64,000 bases of DNA from Candidatus Steffania adelgidicola (GTDB lineage: Bacteria > Pseudomonadota > Gammaproteobacteria > Enterobacterales > Enterobacteriaceae), in NCBI RefSeq assembly GCF_020541225.1, contig NZ_CP045889.1:1146346-1210345 (forward strand). Direction: 5' to 3'. The notes under the pieces were generated by a model. It worked only from the letters and a program-made list of their open reading frames with translations, made no database searches and was not told where the DNA came from. Numbering within the stretch: position 1 is the first letter of the stretch; every line of letters starts with the position of its first letter. The position numbers and the translations under genes are program-made. This document shows, piece after piece, positions 1 to 11,727 of the stretch.

Positions 1-49
1 CAGATTAAACCTCCTTTTTATATCCTAGCACAAGATGCAAAGTAAATTC

Positions 50-1246
50 ATGAAAAATTTGACAATTCTCGGAAGTACTGGTTCTATTGGGATTAATACA
101 TTATCGGTGGTTAAGTGCAATCCAGAAAAATTCAGAGTATGCGCCCTTGTGGCCAGAAATAGCGACACCCTCATGACTGAACAATGCTTAGCTTTCCGAC
201 CCAGCTACGCCTGTATGACGGACGCGGCTTCAGCGCAAACACTGAAGAACAACTTGACCGCGGCCAGATCCGCGACTACAGTATTGTCCGGATCTCAGGC
301 TGCATGCGAGCTAGCGGCGCTAGATGAGGTAGATACTGTAATGGCTGGTATTGCCGGAGCAGCCGGATTAGAAACAACACTAGCGGCATTACGTAGTGGT
401 AAACGAGTATTACTAGCTAATAAAGAATCCCTCGTTATCTGCGGGCAACTTCTTATGAAAGAAGCACATCGTCATCAGGCCATATTACTGCCAGTAGACA
501 GTGAACACAACGCAATTTTTCAGAGTTTACCAGAACCACTACAGAAAAGATTAGGTTACGCTTCTTTATCTGAATATGGCGTGTGGCGCCTCATTTTAAC
601 CGGTTCAGGCGGCCCATTCCGCCAAACATCGCTAACTGACCTAGCTATGATGACTCCTAAACAAGCTTGTGCGCATCCAAATTGGTCAATGGGGCCTAAA
701 GTCTCAGTAGATTCCGCCACCATGATGAATAAAGGACTGGAATATATCGAGGCACGCTGGTTGTTTAATGCTGCCGCTGAGCAAATAGAAGTACTGCTGC
801 ATCCTCAATCCATCATCCACTCAATGGTACGCTATACTGACGGTAGTATCCTAGCACAATTAGGCTCACCAGATATGCGCACATCGATCGCTCATGCCCT
901 ATCCTATCCTGAACGGATCCCATCAGGTGTACCGCCTCTAGATTTCTTAAGTCTTAGCGCGTTAAGCTTCGAGCAACCGGATATAAATCGTTATCCCTGT
1001 CTCCAGCTAGCTATCGATGCCAGTCAACGGGGGCAATCGGCAACTATTACACTTAATGCCGCCAATGAAATTGCAGTGACAGCATTTTTGCGCGGGGATA
1101 TCCGTTTCACTGATATTGCTTCTATTAACCGACGAGTGCTAGATCACGGTGACTTGCCCGAACCAGATAGCGTAGAAGAAGTATTGTATATCGATAGCCA
1201 AGCGAGAAAAATTGCTCACCATAACATCAATTATTATAGATGGTAA
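50..1246 (+). CDS. dxr: 1-deoxy-D-xylulose 5-phosphate reductoisomerase
   Basis: Second step of the MEP isoprenoid pathway: NADPH-dependent rearrangement and reduction of DXP to MEP in the cytoplasm, feeding the UppS product encoded next. The NADPH-binding motif GSTGSIG is at residues 8-14. The metal and substrate motifs [12 protein letters not shown] and [11 protein letters not shown] are intact. I chose the ATG at 50 over the in-frame ATG at 35 because it gives 398 residues, the E. coli length, and starts as [11 protein letters not shown]. The 49 bases before it hold no complete gene; frr is expected just outside the window. Identification is firm, the start a little less so. Confidence 0.96.
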   Translation: MKNLTILGSTGSIGINTLSVVKCNPEKFRVCALVARNSDTLMTEQCLAFRPSYACMTDAASAQTLKNNLTAARSATTVLSGSQAACELAALDEVDTVMAGIAGAAGLETTLAALRSGKRVLLANKESLVICGQLLMKEAHRHQAILLPVDSEHNAIFQSLPEPLQKRLGYASLSEYGVWRLILTGSGGPFRQTSLTDLAMMTPKQACAHPNWSMGPKVSVDSATMMNKGLEYIEARWLFNAAAEQIEVLLHPQSIIHSMVRYTDGSILAQLGSPDMRTSIAHALSYPERIPSGVPPLDFLSLSALSFEQPDINRYPCLQLAIDASQRGQSATITLNAANEIAVTAFLRGDIRFTDIASINRRVLDHGDLPEPDSVEEVLYIDSQARKIAHHNINYYRW

Positions 1247-1442
1247 CCCGTCGTATACAATTCCTTAACAGGTAATTTGTTTAACGACCAGAAAAATGAT
1301 ATAGTCAGCGCTACTTATCCCAGTAATAATTAGCTTTTCGGATAAAATTAGTCATAAGTGTGGTACAAAAACAGTTTCTTACAAGTTCGCTTCACGCCAT
1401 TCCCGTCATACGACGGTATTCTTAGTGAGGTAATACCTAAGC

Positions 1443-2189
1443 GTGATATCATCTAAAAGTCAACAAACGTCACAACCACACCATGTAGCTATTATTATGG
1501 ACGGAAACGGTCGATGGGCAAAAAACCAACAAAAGTTACGTATTTTCGGTCACCAAGCCGGCGTTAAAGCAGTCCGAAGCGCTGTAAGTTTTGCTGTTAT
1601 CCATCGTTTTAAGGCACTAACACTGTACGCTTTCAGCAGCGAAAACTGGAACCGTTCCAACCAGGAAGTATCTGCACTGATGGAGCTGTTTGTGCGATCT
1701 CTAGACAACGAAATTAAAAGCTTGCACCACCATAAGATTCGACTACGGATTATCGGTGATACTTCTCGATTCGGGATACGTCTGCAAGAACTTATTCGTC
1801 GCTCCGAGTCCCTAACCTCTAAGAATAAAGGATTAACTCTAAATATTGCTGCAAATTATAGTGGACGTTGGGATATAATTCAGGGAGTCAGGAAACTTGC
1901 TACCCGAGTAAAAGAGGGGAGACTACATCCCGAAGAAATAAATGAAGACGATTTATGCCAGGTAGTTTGTATGAGTGAACTGGCCCCTGTAGATTTGGTC
2001 ATCCGCACGGGAGGGGAATATCGCATCAGTAACTTTTTGCTGTGGCAGATTGCCTATGCCGAGTTATTTTTTACTGACGTGTTATGGCCAGATTTTAATG
2101 ACGCTGTTTTTGAAACTGCGCTAAATGCTTTTGCTCAACGTGAGCGGCGATTTGGTAGAATTACACCTCATGATGCGAATACATCTTAA
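1443..2189 (+). CDS. uppS: Undecaprenyl diphosphate synthase (cis-prenyltransferase)
   Basis: Adds eight isopentenyl units in cis to farnesyl diphosphate, making the C55 carrier needed for peptidoglycan and other envelope glycans. The family signature HVAIIMDGNGRW is near the N terminus, with the metal-binding Asp at residue 20. SSENWNR and the C-terminal RTGGEYRISNFLLWQ and RERRFG motifs are present. The start is GTG, giving 248 residues (E. coli 253). The 196-bp space after dxr is like that in E. coli. Its 3' end overlaps the start of cdsA, so the two are probably co-translated. Confidence 0.96.
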   Translation: MISSKSQQTSQPHHVAIIMDGNGRWAKNQQKLRIFGHQAGVKAVRSAVSFAVIHRFKALTLYAFSSENWNRSNQEVSALMELFVRSLDNEIKSLHHHKIRLRIIGDTSRFGIRLQELIRRSESLTSKNKGLTLNIAANYSGRWDIIQGVRKLATRVKEGRLHPEEINEDDLCQVVCMSELAPVDLVIRTGGEYRISNFLLWQIAYAELFFTDVLWPDFNDAVFETALNAFAQRERRFGRITPHDANTS

Positions 2190-3054
2190 ACACAGGTTAC
2201 TAAAGTATCGCCTGATTACTGCCGTTATCCTTATACCCATAGTGACCGCCGCACTGTTTTTATTACCACTCATGGGATTTGTCTGTCTCATCCTCTTGGT
2301 ATGTATGTTAAGCGCCTGGGAATGGGGTCGGTTAGCGGGACTCACCTCTCTAAGTCAGCGCATATGGCTTGCCATTATTTTCGGTTTTTTTCTTGCTTTT
2401 ATAAGCCTCAGGATATCGCCATCCCGGCCATTCTTGAGTCTCTGGCAGGCTAAATACACCCTATGGACAGCACTTGGCTGGTGGATATCGGCACTAATAC
2501 TGCTATTATGCTATCCCTGCTCTGCTAGATTCTGGAGAAAATCGCGCCTACTGCGCCTAATATTTGGTCTCTTAACTATTCTGCCTTTTTTCTGGGGCAT
2601 GCTGGCACTACGCCAATATCATTATGACATTAACCATTTCAGTGGTGCCTGGTGGGTATTGTATGTCATGGTACTAGTATGGAGTGCTGATTCCGGCGCC
2701 TATATATTTGGACGCATGTTTGGCCGTCACAAGTTAGCACAAACAATCTCCCCCAGAAAAACCTGGGAAGGCGTGATAGGTGGATTGATTACTTCTGTTG
2801 TAATCACTTGTTTTTTCAAAAAATATTCTCCTATTCATGCCGAACTACATGCATTATTTCTTTCCTCTATTATCTCAATAATAGCAGGAATGCTGGGTGA
2901 TTTAACTGAAAGTATGTTTAAACGGGAGGCAGGTATTAAAGATAGCGGGTATGTCATCCCTGGCCATGGCGGCATCTTAGATCGTATCGATAGTCTAACC
3001 GCGGCAGTGCCGGTGTTCATCTGTCTAATGTTTTTAACCTTTCATGCCATCTGA
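2170..3054 (+). CDS. cdsA: Phosphatidate cytidylyltransferase
   Basis: Makes CDP-diacylglycerol from phosphatidate and CTP, the branch point of membrane phospholipid synthesis; an integral membrane protein. The family signature near the C terminus is complete (DLTESMFKREAGIKDSG, then PGHGGILDRIDS), and several hydrophobic segments precede it. The frame is open upstream from 2125, but the first residues resembling E. coli CdsA (LLKYRLI) come just after tandem ATG codons at 2170 and 2173, so I start at 2170 (294 aa; E. coli 285). This overlaps uppS by 20 nt. There is no clear Shine-Dalgarno sequence. Confidence 0.93.
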   Translation: MMRIHLKHRLLKYRLITAVILIPIVTAALFLLPLMGFVCLILLVCMLSAWEWGRLAGLTSLSQRIWLAIIFGFFLAFISLRISPSRPFLSLWQAKYTLWTALGWWISALILLLCYPCSARFWRKSRLLRLIFGLLTILPFFWGMLALRQYHYDINHFSGAWWVLYVMVLVWSADSGAYIFGRMFGRHKLAQTISPRKTWEGVIGGLITSVVITCFFKKYSPIHAELHALFLSSIISIIAGMLGDLTESMFKREAGIKDSGYVIPGHGGILDRIDSLTAAVPVFICLMFLTFHAI

Positions 3055-3073
3055 GTCGTAACTGGAAGAACTT

Positions 3074-4423
3074 ATGCTACACTTTTTATGGAATCTTACT
3101 GCGTTTATTGTTGCGCTGGGAATTTTAATCACAGTGCACGAATTTGGTCATTTTTGGATCGCGCGATGCTGTGGTGTAAGAGTAGAACGTTTTTCAATCG
3201 GTTTCGGTCGAACATTGTGGCGACGATGTGATAAGCGAGGTACTGAATATATTATCGCTACCATTCCCCTAGGCGGCTATGTCAAAATGCTGGATGATCG
3301 AGTAGATACTGTCGAACCCCATCGTCGAAATGAAGCTTTTAATCGTAAGAGTATCTGGATACGTACGGTAATTATTGTTGCTGGGCCAATATTTAACTTC
3401 CTATTCGCTATTTTTGCCTACTGGTTAGTATTTCTAATTGGCGTGCCAAGCTATCGACCAATTATCGGCGAAGTAGCCCCTAATTCCATTGCCGCAAAGG
3501 CTGAAATTTCTCCCGGAATGGAAGTGAAGTTAGTGGATGGCATTGACACACCTGATTGGGATTCAGTGCGCTTGCAGCTCCTCGATAAGATTGGACATGG
3601 TCATACAACAGTAACTTTGACACCCTTCGGCACCGTCAAGAGTACAAAAAAAACTCTTGATTTGCGTCATTGGAAGTTCGAGCCAAATAAGGACGATGCT
3701 ATCATCTCACTAGGTATAATTCCCCTCGGTCCACGTATCGAGCCGGTACTTAGCAAAGTGCAACTGGGTTCTGCTGCAATGAGAGCCGGTTTACAAGCCG
3801 GTGATAAAATCCTTACAGTTAATGGCCAGCCAGTCACCGAATGGCGGTTATTTGTTACCCAGATACGCGACAATCCCGGGCAGGCAATCTGTGTCAATAT
3901 TGAACGAAGAGGTATCGCGATAGATATTACTCTACAGCCTGATAGCAAAGTATTGGGAAACGGAGAAAGAGAAGGATTCGCTGGAGTTATGCCGAAAATC
4001 ATCCCGCTACCCGAAAAGTATAAAATTATGCGGCGATACGGTCTGCTTCCAATCCAGGCTAGCGAAAAAACCTGGCAGATAATGCACCTAACAGTCAGGA
4101 TGTTAGGGAAATTACTGACCGGAGAGGTGAAACTAAATAATTTAAGTGGGCCGCTTTCAATTGCCCAAGGTGCAGGACTATCAGCAGAATACGGTCTGAT
4201 TTATTATCTGATGTTTTTAGCGCTTATCAGCATCAATTTAGGGATTATAAATCTGTTTCCCCTACCCGTACTAGATGGTGGCCATTTACTCTTTCTATCC
4301 ATAGAAAAGCTTAAAGGAACTCCGGTATCCCAACGAGTAGAAGATTTTAGTTACCGTATCGGCTCGATTTTACTGGTATTACTAATGGGTATGGCTCTTT
4401 TCAACGATTTCTGTAGGCTATAA
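3074..4423 (+). CDS. rseP: Site-2 intramembrane zinc protease RseP
   Basis: Inner-membrane metalloprotease that cuts RseA to release sigma-E and clears signal peptides. The zinc motif HEFGH is at residues 22-26 in the first membrane helix. Two PDZ-like segments lie mid-protein, and the second active-site motif PVLDGGHLL is near the C terminus. Length 449 aa (E. coli 450). It sits 19 bp after cdsA and just before bamA, the usual order. No sigma-E or anti-sigma gene is in this window, so whether it still signals or only degrades signal peptides cannot be told here. Confidence 0.95.
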   Translation: MLHFLWNLTAFIVALGILITVHEFGHFWIARCCGVRVERFSIGFGRTLWRRCDKRGTEYIIATIPLGGYVKMLDDRVDTVEPHRRNEAFNRKSIWIRTVIIVAGPIFNFLFAIFAYWLVFLIGVPSYRPIIGEVAPNSIAAKAEISPGMEVKLVDGIDTPDWDSVRLQLLDKIGHGHTTVTLTPFGTVKSTKKTLDLRHWKFEPNKDDAIISLGIIPLGPRIEPVLSKVQLGSAAMRAGLQAGDKILTVNGQPVTEWRLFVTQIRDNPGQAICVNIERRGIAIDITLQPDSKVLGNGEREGFAGVMPKIIPLPEKYKIMRRYGLLPIQASEKTWQIMHLTVRMLGKLLTGEVKLNNLSGPLSIAQGAGLSAEYGLIYYLMFLALISINLGIINLFPLPVLDGGHLLFLSIEKLKGTPVSQRVEDFSYRIGSILLVLLMGMALFNDFCRL

Positions 4424-4460
4424 AGGCCTTTTATTATGTTAGGAAGAACGAATCACAACG

Positions 4461-6887
4461 ATGGCGATAAAAACATTACTTATATCGTCGCTACTGCTTA
4501 GTAGCGCCACCGTATACGGTGCAAACGGGTTCCTAGTGAAGGATATTCATTTTAAAGGACTACAACGGATCGCTGTCAATACAGCGCTACTCAGCGTCCC
4601 TATCCATATCGGCAACATAGCAACTGATAAAGACATTAGCAATACTATCCGAAAACTCTTTGCCACCCATAACTTTGAAAATGTCCGAATACTTCGTGAC
4701 GGAGATTCACTTCTCATCCAAGTTAAAGAACGCCCGACTATTGCTAGTATCACCTTCTTCGGCAATAAATCAATAAAAACGGAGCTACTCAAGAAAAACT
4801 TAGAGAGTCAAGGTATCCAGATCGGAGAGGCACTCGACCGTGCGATAATTTCTAATCTCGTACAGGAACTGCAGAACTTCTACTATAATATAGGTAAATA
4901 CGGTGCTATAGTTAAAAGCGTAATTACACCTCTCCCAGGTCACCGCGTTTCTTTAAAGTTAATCTTTACCGAAGGTATCTCCGCTAAGATTCAAAAAATC
5001 AATATTATCGGAAACAATTTCTTTACTACCGATGAACTGATTTCACACTTTCAGCTACGTGATTCGATGTCGTGGTGGAACCGGATCACCAATCGCATGT
5101 ATCAAAAAACAAAGCTTATTCAAGATCTAGAAACCCTACGTAATTTTTACCTTAATCACGGATATGCCTGTTTCCATATTAATTCTACACAAATTAACCT
5201 GACCCCTGATAAAAACAACATCTATATCACCCTCAACATCACTGAAGGTGATCAATATACACTATCCAACATAGTCATTAACGGGAATATGGCAGGCCAC
5301 TCCAACGAAATAGAGCAGCTGTCCAAGCTGCGATTAGGAGAACTTTACAATGGTGCTCAAATCACCAAGATAGAAAATGATATTAAGAAATTGTTAGATC
5401 GTTATGGTTATCCCTATCGACGTATCGAAACTCAAGCAGAAATTAATGATACAAATAAAACGATCACGCTTCACATAAACGTAGACGCAGGAAATCGATT
5501 CTATGTTCGCCACCTGCGCTTTGATGGAAATAATATCACTAAGGATTCCGTCCTACGACGTGAAATGCGACAAATAGAAGGTACCTCGCTTAGTAGTGAT
5601 CTTGTTGAACAAGGTAAAGAGCACCTTAACCGTCTCGGATACTTTGAAACTGTAGATACTAAAATACAGACAGTACCCGACTCATCAGATGAAGTTGATG
5701 TAGTATACAATGTAAAAGAGCGAAATACTGGTAGTATTAATCTCGGCGTTGGCCTCGGAACGGAGAGCGGTATTAACTTTCAATTTCGTATCCAGCAGGA
5801 TAACTGGCTAGGAACCGGTAATTCTGTCAACTTAGTCGGCACTAAGAACCACTACCAAAACTACACCGAACTATCGATAACCGATCCATACTTTGGGATA
5901 GATGGAGTGAGTTTAGGCGGCAAGATCTTCTATAACGATTTTAACGCCGATAATGCAGACCTTTCAGATTTTAATCTGCGAAGCTATGGTATGGGCACCA
6001 CGCTAGGATTCCCGATTGCTGAAAACCATTCACTAAATTTTAGCCTGGACTATGTCCATGGCGATCTTAGTAATATGGAACCACAGGTGGCGATGTGGCG
6101 CTATTTGAAGAGCATTGGTATTAATCCCAAGGTTGTCACCACTACCAAAGCAAATGTCGATGCTGATTTTAGCGCCGATGACTGCTTCTTCTCAATGGGA
6201 TGGAGCTATAATAACCTAGATCGCGGTTACTTTCCTACTGCTGGTTCACGAGTCGGTTTAACCGGTAAGATAACGATGCTTGGTTCCGATAACGAATATT
6301 ATAAAATCACCTTCGATGCTATTCACTACATTCCGCTCAGCAAGACCGGACAATGGGTCCTTATGACACATACGCGCACTGGATACGGCGTTGGTTTAGG
6401 AGGTAAAGAGGTCCCGTTCTATGATAACTTCTATGCCGGCGGAGTTAACACCGTGCGTGGTTTCCGTGCTAATACAATTGGTCCAAAAGCTGCGTATTAT
6501 AAATGTAATAACAGTAATACTAGCTATAGTGATTGTTTAGTGGAACAATCCAGCGATGCTGTTGGAGGAAATATGATGGCCACTGCGAGCGCAGAGCTTA
6601 TTATACCAATGCCATTTCTGAACGAGCAGTATGTAAACTCAGTGCGTACTTCCTTTTTTATAGATGCCGGTACCGTATGGGACCATAACCGACCGTATCC
6701 CAGCATGAACATCCCAAAAAATATCTCAAACTATAATGATCTAGCACATTTTCGTGTTTCCAGTGGAATCGCTTTGCAATGGATGTCGCCAATGGGGCCT
6801 TTGGTATTTTCCTATGCACACCCCTTCAAGAAATACAAACGAGATAAGTCTGAGCAGTTCCAGTTTAATATCGGTAAAACATGGTAG
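4461..6887 (+). CDS. bamA: Outer-membrane protein assembly factor BamA
   Basis: Essential outer-membrane insertase that folds beta-barrel proteins. An N-terminal signal peptide (roughly residues 1-20, ending SSATVYGA) is followed by five POTRA-type repeats to about residue 420 and a C-terminal 16-strand barrel. The barrel carries the loop-6 motif VRGF and ends in the aromatic FNIGKTW. Length 808 aa (E. coli 810). With skp, lpxD, fabZ, lpxA and lpxB next, it forms the standard outer-membrane biogenesis cluster, so this symbiont keeps a working outer membrane. Confidence 0.97.
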   Translation: MAIKTLLISSLLLSSATVYGANGFLVKDIHFKGLQRIAVNTALLSVPIHIGNIATDKDISNTIRKLFATHNFENVRILRDGDSLLIQVKERPTIASITFFGNKSIKTELLKKNLESQGIQIGEALDRAIISNLVQELQNFYYNIGKYGAIVKSVITPLPGHRVSLKLIFTEGISAKIQKINIIGNNFFTTDELISHFQLRDSMSWWNRITNRMYQKTKLIQDLETLRNFYLNHGYACFHINSTQINLTPDKNNIYITLNITEGDQYTLSNIVINGNMAGHSNEIEQLSKLRLGELYNGAQITKIENDIKKLLDRYGYPYRRIETQAEINDTNKTITLHINVDAGNRFYVRHLRFDGNNITKDSVLRREMRQIEGTSLSSDLVEQGKEHLNRLGYFETVDTKIQTVPDSSDEVDVVYNVKERNTGSINLGVGLGTESGINFQFRIQQDNWLGTGNSVNLVGTKNHYQNYTELSITDPYFGIDGVSLGGKIFYNDFNADNADLSDFNLRSYGMGTTLGFPIAENHSLNFSLDYVHGDLSNMEPQVAMWRYLKSIGINPKVVTTTKANVDADFSADDCFFSMGWSYNNLDRGYFPTAGSRVGLTGKITMLGSDNEYYKITFDAIHYIPLSKTGQWVLMTHTRTGYGVGLGGKEVPFYDNFYAGGVNTVRGFRANTIGPKAAYYKCNNSNTSYSDCLVEQSSDAVGGNMMATASAELIIPMPFLNEQYVNSVRTSFFIDAGTVWDHNRPYPSMNIPKNISNYNDLAHFRVSSGIALQWMSPMGPLVFSYAHPFKKYKRDKSEQFQFNIGKTW

Positions 6888-6998
6888 TATCACACGGGAT
6901 GATGTGCAAAGAAAGGAGCAGGGAGATAGATACGTTAAAAACGTTTTACTGTTGTTTTTCTTTCTAATAAAATATTAATAGTGGTTAAGGAGTTTATA

Positions 6999-7496
6999 GT
7001 GAACAACTGGTTGTATGCCGCTGGCCTGGGTTTATCACTCACCATCTCTGCTACCTCGCAGGCTAGCGATAAAATCGCTGTGGTTAACGTCTCCAGAATT
7101 TTCCAGCAATCTCCACAGCGTGCTGTAGTTTCTAAACAGCTGCAAAATGAATTTAAAGGCCGCGCTACTGAACTTCAGTCTATGGAACACAATTTACAAA
7201 CTAAAATACGCCATCTTCAGCAAGATTCCGCTGTCATGAAAGTTAGCGAACGCAATACACTAGAAAAATCCGTTATAGCTCAGCGAGAAATATTTGCTCA
7301 CAAAGCAGAAGCATTTGAGCAGGACAATCGTCGTCGGCAAACTGAGGAACGAAATAAAATTCTTCACTACATCCAAGGCGTGGTGAAAACGGTTGCCAGT
7401 AAAGAAGGGTTTGATCTAGTGATAGATATTAACGTCGTAGCTTATGCCAGCAACACAAAAGACATCACCGCTGATGTTTTGAAAGAGGTAAAATAA
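6999..7496 (+). CDS. skp: Periplasmic chaperone Skp (OmpH)
   Basis: Trimeric periplasmic holdase that carries unfolded outer-membrane proteins to BamA. The start is fixed by a good Shine-Dalgarno AAGGAG at 6987-6992, six bases before GTG 6999. This gives 165 aa with a signal peptide (VNNWLYAAGLGL... cleaved near ATSQAS). An upstream in-frame GTG at 6981 would leave the ribosome-binding site inside the gene. The body is charged and helical with long coiled-coil arms, ending AYASNTKDITADVLKEVK as in E. coli. lpxD follows after 3 nt. Confidence 0.94.
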   Translation: MNNWLYAAGLGLSLTISATSQASDKIAVVNVSRIFQQSPQRAVVSKQLQNEFKGRATELQSMEHNLQTKIRHLQQDSAVMKVSERNTLEKSVIAQREIFAHKAEAFEQDNRRRQTEERNKILHYIQGVVKTVASKEGFDLVIDINVVAYASNTKDITADVLKEVK

Positions 7497-7499
7497 ATC

Positions 7500-8522
7500 A
7501 TGCCTTCAATTCGACTGGCTGATTTAGCACAGCAGTTGGATGCACAATTGCATGGTGATGGTGAGATCATGATCACTGGTATTGCCTCCATAGGCAACGC
7601 GAAATCAGGTCAAATTACATTTCTTTCAGATAACCGCTTTCGTAGCAAACTCTCTTCCTGTCAAGCATCAGCGGTTATCCTCACTGAGGACAATCTTCCA
7701 TTGTGCATTAGCTCAGCCCTGGTTGTTACTAATGCTTATTTAACTTATGCTCGTATGGCTCAATTAATGGATACTACACCCAAACCTACTGCAAACATCG
7801 GTGAAAGAGCAGTAATTTCGCCTGATGCTAAACAGGGACAACAGGTCTCGATAGGCGCTAATGCTGTTATCGAATCTGGCGTTATTCTGGGAGATAACGT
7901 GATAATCGGCCCCGGCTGTTTTATCGGTAAGAATACCTGTATTGGTGCTGGTACGCGTTTGTGGGCCAACGTCACAATCTATCACGATATTTCTATTGGT
8001 GAACGGTGTCTTATCCAATCTGGCACCATAATAGGTTCTGATGGATTCGGGTATGCCAACGATTGCGGTGCCTGGATTAAAATACCCCAACTAGGCCGTG
8101 TCATTATCGGAGATCGGGTGGAAATCGGCGCTTGCACCACTATTGATCGCGGTGCATTAGAAGACACTTGCATTGGTCATGGTGTGATTATTGATAATCA
8201 GTGCCAAATTGCACATAACGTAGTTATTGGTGACAACACGGCAATTGCCGGCGGAGTTGTCATGGCAGGTAGTCTCACTATTGGACGATCTTGCATGATT
8301 GGCGGTGCGAGCGTTATTAACGGTCATATAACAATCTGTGACAAAGTCACAGTAGGCGGTATGGGCATGGTTATGCGTTCAATAACCGAACCAGGCGTAT
8401 ATTCGTCCGGAATTCCCCTGCAACCAAATAAAAAATGGCGTCAAACCGCCGCCTTAGTCATGAATATTGGCGATATAAGCAAGCGTATAAAAGCTATTGA
8501 GCGAAAATTAGAAAAAAACTAA
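7500..8522 (+). CDS. lpxD: UDP-3-O-(3-hydroxymyristoyl)glucosamine N-acyltransferase
   Basis: Third step of lipid A synthesis: adds the N-linked hydroxyacyl chain to UDP-3-acyl-glucosamine. An N-terminal uridine-binding domain (about residues 1-100) is followed by a left-handed beta-helix of hexapeptide repeats. The catalytic His is in [11 protein letters not shown], and a helical C-terminal tail follows. Length 340 aa (E. coli 341). It starts 3 nt after skp and belongs to the same operon; lpxA, lpxB and lpxC are also in the window. Confidence 0.96.
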   Translation: MPSIRLADLAQQLDAQLHGDGEIMITGIASIGNAKSGQITFLSDNRFRSKLSSCQASAVILTEDNLPLCISSALVVTNAYLTYARMAQLMDTTPKPTANIGERAVISPDAKQGQQVSIGANAVIESGVILGDNVIIGPGCFIGKNTCIGAGTRLWANVTIYHDISIGERCLIQSGTIIGSDGFGYANDCGAWIKIPQLGRVIIGDRVEIGACTTIDRGALEDTCIGHGVIIDNQCQIAHNVVIGDNTAIAGGVVMAGSLTIGRSCMIGGASVINGHITICDKVTVGGMGMVMRSITEPGVYSSGIPLQPNKKWRQTAALVMNIGDISKRIKAIERKLEKN

Positions 8523-8671
8523 TTGGTTCTACCCCCCTCTATGAGATGATACGAATCAAAGGCATGCTAATCAGGACGCCATTATTATATTCGTAACCTG
8601 CTTGTTATCTCCTAATCAGATTAAAGCAAGCCGTGTTCTTAATGTCACGTTTTATAGACAGGAAGAGTATT

Positions 8672-9127
8672 TTGACTACTGAAACTCATACTCTGCATAC
8701 TCAAGAGATATTAGAGCTATTGCCTCACCGATTCCCGTTTCTGCTGGTAGACCGCGTCCTGGATTTTGAGCAAGGGAAATTCCTGCGAGCAGTAAAGAAT
8801 GTTTCCTTTAATGAACCTTTTTTTCAAGGGCATTTTCCCGGAAAACCAATTTTTCCTGGCGTGCTCATTCTGGAGGCTATGGCGCAGGCGACCGGCATTC
8901 TGGCATTTAAGAGCAAGGGCAAACTAGCACCAGGAGAACTGTATTATTTTGCCGCTATTGATGAAGCTCGTTTTAAGCGCCCCGTTCAACCAGGTGATCA
9001 AATGATTCTTGAAGTGGCATTTATTAAAGAGCGTCGAGGCGTCGCACGCTTTACGGGTATTGCTAAAGTTGATGGCGAACTGGCTTGCGAAGCGTCGATG
9101 ATGTGCGCCCGTCGCCAGGTGGCCTGA
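8672..9127 (+). CDS. fabZ: 3-hydroxyacyl-ACP dehydratase FabZ
   Basis: Removes water from 3-hydroxyacyl-ACP in fatty acid elongation and competes with LpxA for hydroxymyristoyl-ACP. I chose TTG 8672, which is preceded by AGGAAGAG at 8660-8667. It gives 151 aa, the E. coli length, and places the catalytic pair at His54 (QGHFPG) and Glu68 (LILEAMAQ). Upstream in-frame starts at 8633 and 8642 would add unrelated residues. lpxA begins 4 nt downstream. Confidence 0.95.
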   Translation: MTTETHTLHTQEILELLPHRFPFLLVDRVLDFEQGKFLRAVKNVSFNEPFFQGHFPGKPIFPGVLILEAMAQATGILAFKSKGKLAPGELYYFAAIDEARFKRPVQPGDQMILEVAFIKERRGVARFTGIAKVDGELACEASMMCARRQVA

Positions 9128-9131
9128 ATAC

Positions 9132-9920
9132 GTGATTGATCCATCTGCCTTTATACATCCCAGCGCCATCGTAGAAGATGGGGCCATTATCCACGCTAAC
9201 GTACATATAGGTCTATTTTGTGTTATCGGACCTCAGGTTGAAATCGGCGCACGCACGGTGCTACAATCCCACGTAGTCGTGAACGGTATTACCTATATAG
9301 GTGAAGACAATCAGATTTATCCCTTTTCCTCTCTAGGCGATGTCAATCAAGATTTAAAATATGCTGGGGAAGCAACACGGGTGGAAATCGGGCACCGTAA
9401 TCAAATTAGAGAGAGTGTAACTATTCATCGTGGCACGATACAAGGAGGAGAAGTTACTCGGATCGGCAGTGATAATTTACTCATGGTAAACACCCATGTT
9501 GCTCACGATTGCAATGTCGGTAATCGCTGTATTATGGCCAATAATGCAACCCTAGCTGGCCATGTGGTAGTGGACGACTACGCTATTATTGGCGGTATGA
9601 CTGCAGTGCATCAGTTTTGTATTATCGGTGCACACGTTATGGTCGGCGGTTGTTCCGGTGTCACCCAAGACGTGCCACCTTTCGTTATTGCTCAAGGTAA
9701 TCATGCTACACCCTTCGGCTTGAATATCGAAGGCCTGAAACGTCGTGGTTTCGATCGAGTCGAACTCAGCGCGATACGCGCTGCTTATAAGATTATTTAT
9801 CGCAGCGGTAAAACCCTGGATGAAGCTAAGTCGGCTTTAGCCGAACTCGCAGAGGAACATCAAGTAGTCAATACTTTCCTTAAGTTTTTATCCCGCTCAC
9901 GGCGCGGGATCATTCGCTGA
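9132..9920 (+). CDS. lpxA: UDP-N-acetylglucosamine acyltransferase
   Basis: First step of lipid A synthesis: moves 3-hydroxyacyl from ACP to UDP-GlcNAc. The GTG start gives 262 residues, as in E. coli. A left-handed beta-helix of hexapeptide repeats fills the first two thirds, with the catalytic His in [11 protein letters not shown], followed by a helical C-terminal domain. Tightly packed between fabZ (4 nt) and lpxB (2 nt). Confidence 0.97.
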   Translation: MIDPSAFIHPSAIVEDGAIIHANVHIGLFCVIGPQVEIGARTVLQSHVVVNGITYIGEDNQIYPFSSLGDVNQDLKYAGEATRVEIGHRNQIRESVTIHRGTIQGGEVTRIGSDNLLMVNTHVAHDCNVGNRCIMANNATLAGHVVVDDYAIIGGMTAVHQFCIIGAHVMVGGCSGVTQDVPPFVIAQGNHATPFGLNIEGLKRRGFDRVELSAIRAAYKIIYRSGKTLDEAKSALAELAEEHQVVNTFLKFLSRSRRGIIR

Positions 9921-9922
9921 TC

Positions 9923-11074
9923 ATGTTAGCACGTCCAATTACTATCGGTTTAGTGGCTGGAGAAACCTCTGGTGATATTCTTGGCGCTGGGTTAATACGT
10001 GCGCTACGCGGACATTTATCAGAGATCCGCTTTGTCGGCGTTGCTGGTCCGCGAATGCAGGCTGAAGGGATGGAAGCCTGGTATGATATGGAAGAACTAG
10101 CAGTAATGGGTATTATGGAAATAATTGAACGACTACCTCGGCTCTTACGTATCCGCCGCGACCTGACACGCCGCTTTGCCGCTTTACTACCTGACGTCTT
10201 TGTTGGTATTGACGCTCCAGAGTTTACACTTGCTCTAGAAAGTCGTCTTAAACGACTTGGAATTCGTACTATTCATTATGTCAGTCCATCTGTGTGGGCT
10301 TGGCGGAAAAAACGAGTGTTTAAAATCGGCCGAGCTACAGACAACATATTAGCCTTCTTGCCATTTGAGAAAGCATTATACGATCGCTATAACATTCCAT
10401 GTCAGTTTATCGGGCATACACTAGCTGACATGATACCACTTGATCCGGACAAAGCGGCCGCACGTAAAGCACTAGGTATTCCCCCCCACGTGCGCTGCTT
10501 AGCCTTGCTACCAGGAAGCCGCCAAAGTGAAATAGCGATGCTAAGCGCAGATTTTCTGCGTGCTGCTGACCGGGTGAGACAACATTTCCCAGGGCTTGAA
10601 ATTATCGTGCCACTCGTAAATTCAGCCCGGCGAGCACAATTTGAACGCATCCAAGCAGAGGTAGCACTACCCCTCCCGGTAAGACTTTTAAATGATAATC
10701 AATCCCATCAGGCAATGATTGCCGGAGATGTAGCGCTGCTGGCTTCGGGTACCGCCGCTTTAGAGTGTATGTTAGCAAAGTGCCCTATGGTAGTAGCCTA
10801 CCGAATGAAATCACCAACTTTTACGTTAGCACGATGGCTCGTGAAAACCCCTTGGGTATCATTACCTAATTTGCTGGCTGGCCGTGAGCTCGTTAAGGAA
10901 TTATTACAAAAAGCCTGCGAGCCAACTGCACTAGCAGAAGCTCTAGTAATGCTGCTTGATGACAATCATCAGCGCCACGCGCTAGTAACCACATTTCGCC
11001 AATTACATCAAGAGATTCGCTGTAATGCCGATGAACAAGCAGCAAGCGCTGTATTAGCGTTAATTAATCGTTAA
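9923..11074 (+). CDS. lpxB: Lipid-A-disaccharide synthase
   Basis: Peripheral membrane glycosyltransferase (GT19) joining UDP-2,3-diacylglucosamine and lipid X. The N-terminal [17 protein letters not shown] and the conserved [12 protein letters not shown] and [10 protein letters not shown] segments are present. Length 383 aa (E. coli 382). It closes the lpxD-fabZ-lpxA-lpxB block. In E. coli rnhB follows with a small overlap; here only a pseudogene remains, beginning at the lpxB stop. Confidence 0.96.
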   Translation: MLARPITIGLVAGETSGDILGAGLIRALRGHLSEIRFVGVAGPRMQAEGMEAWYDMEELAVMGIMEIIERLPRLLRIRRDLTRRFAALLPDVFVGIDAPEFTLALESRLKRLGIRTIHYVSPSVWAWRKKRVFKIGRATDNILAFLPFEKALYDRYNIPCQFIGHTLADMIPLDPDKAAARKALGIPPHVRCLALLPGSRQSEIAMLSADFLRAADRVRQHFPGLEIIVPLVNSARRAQFERIQAEVALPLPVRLLNDNQSHQAMIAGDVALLASGTAALECMLAKCPMVVAYRMKSPTFTLARWLVKTPWVSLPNLLAGRELVKELLQKACEPTALAEALVMLLDDNHQRHALVTTFRQLHQEIRCNADEQAASAVLALINR

Positions 11075-11690
11075 TGCTTTTTCATTACTGATGCTACCTA
11101 TAACTTAATCTTATATTCATCTAGAAAGAATACGTATCTTGGGCGTTAACAAAGCGAGGGGGTCTTTAATAGGCAAAGTAGAGGACCCCAGTTGTAAGCC
11201 TAAATCCCACTTATCTGTTCTCAAGTTTGGAAGACTTAAAAACTTATTGAACGCGTTGTAATACACTACACAGAAACATTACTAATGTACACTAACCTAA
11301 TATATTAGCGATATATCAATGGCTTAATATTAAAATAATGAATTTATTTTAAGCTGCAATGCTAGTAATACAGCTCACTATTACGAGGCCGATATTAATC
11401 TATCATTATGTTTTACTGGATAGTAATTTTTCTGCGCCGATACTCCTGCTTTTAAAATCGATAGTCTACTTGAATCAATCCGCACCTCCCATTTTATTGC
11501 TAAAATAATACACGTCTGGAACATTAAAGTACTGTAGTTTAGTTATCAGGATATGGATTCCCCCATAATAAAGGTTTCTGACCTAGATTCATTTAGAAAA
11601 ACTAGCCTTATATAGCGCAACCATGCATTATCAATGAAGCTTTGCTTCAGTACTAAACACGTACTAGAACCACTGGCATAAGTGAGTCAT
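11074..11690 (+). pseudogene. rnhB: Ribonuclease HII remnant
   Basis: Fills the lpxB-dnaE space, where rnhB lies in E. coli. No frame is open, but pieces of RNase HII appear in order. Around 11136 the translation ILGVNKARGSLIGKVE matches AGVDEVGRGPLVGAVV. At 11543-11578 LSGYGFPHNKGF matches PQYGFAQHKGYP. At 11587-11631 IHLEKLALYSATMHY matches FHLEKLAEHGATEHH, followed by SFASVLNT for SFGPVKRA. The pieces are in different frames and broken by stops. The catalytic DEVGRG site is destroyed. RNase HII removes ribonucleotides and R-loops from DNA. Confidence 0.85.
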
Positions 11691-11727
11691 GCATCGTAGC
11701 GTCACCATCTAAAATCAGGTAAAAAAC

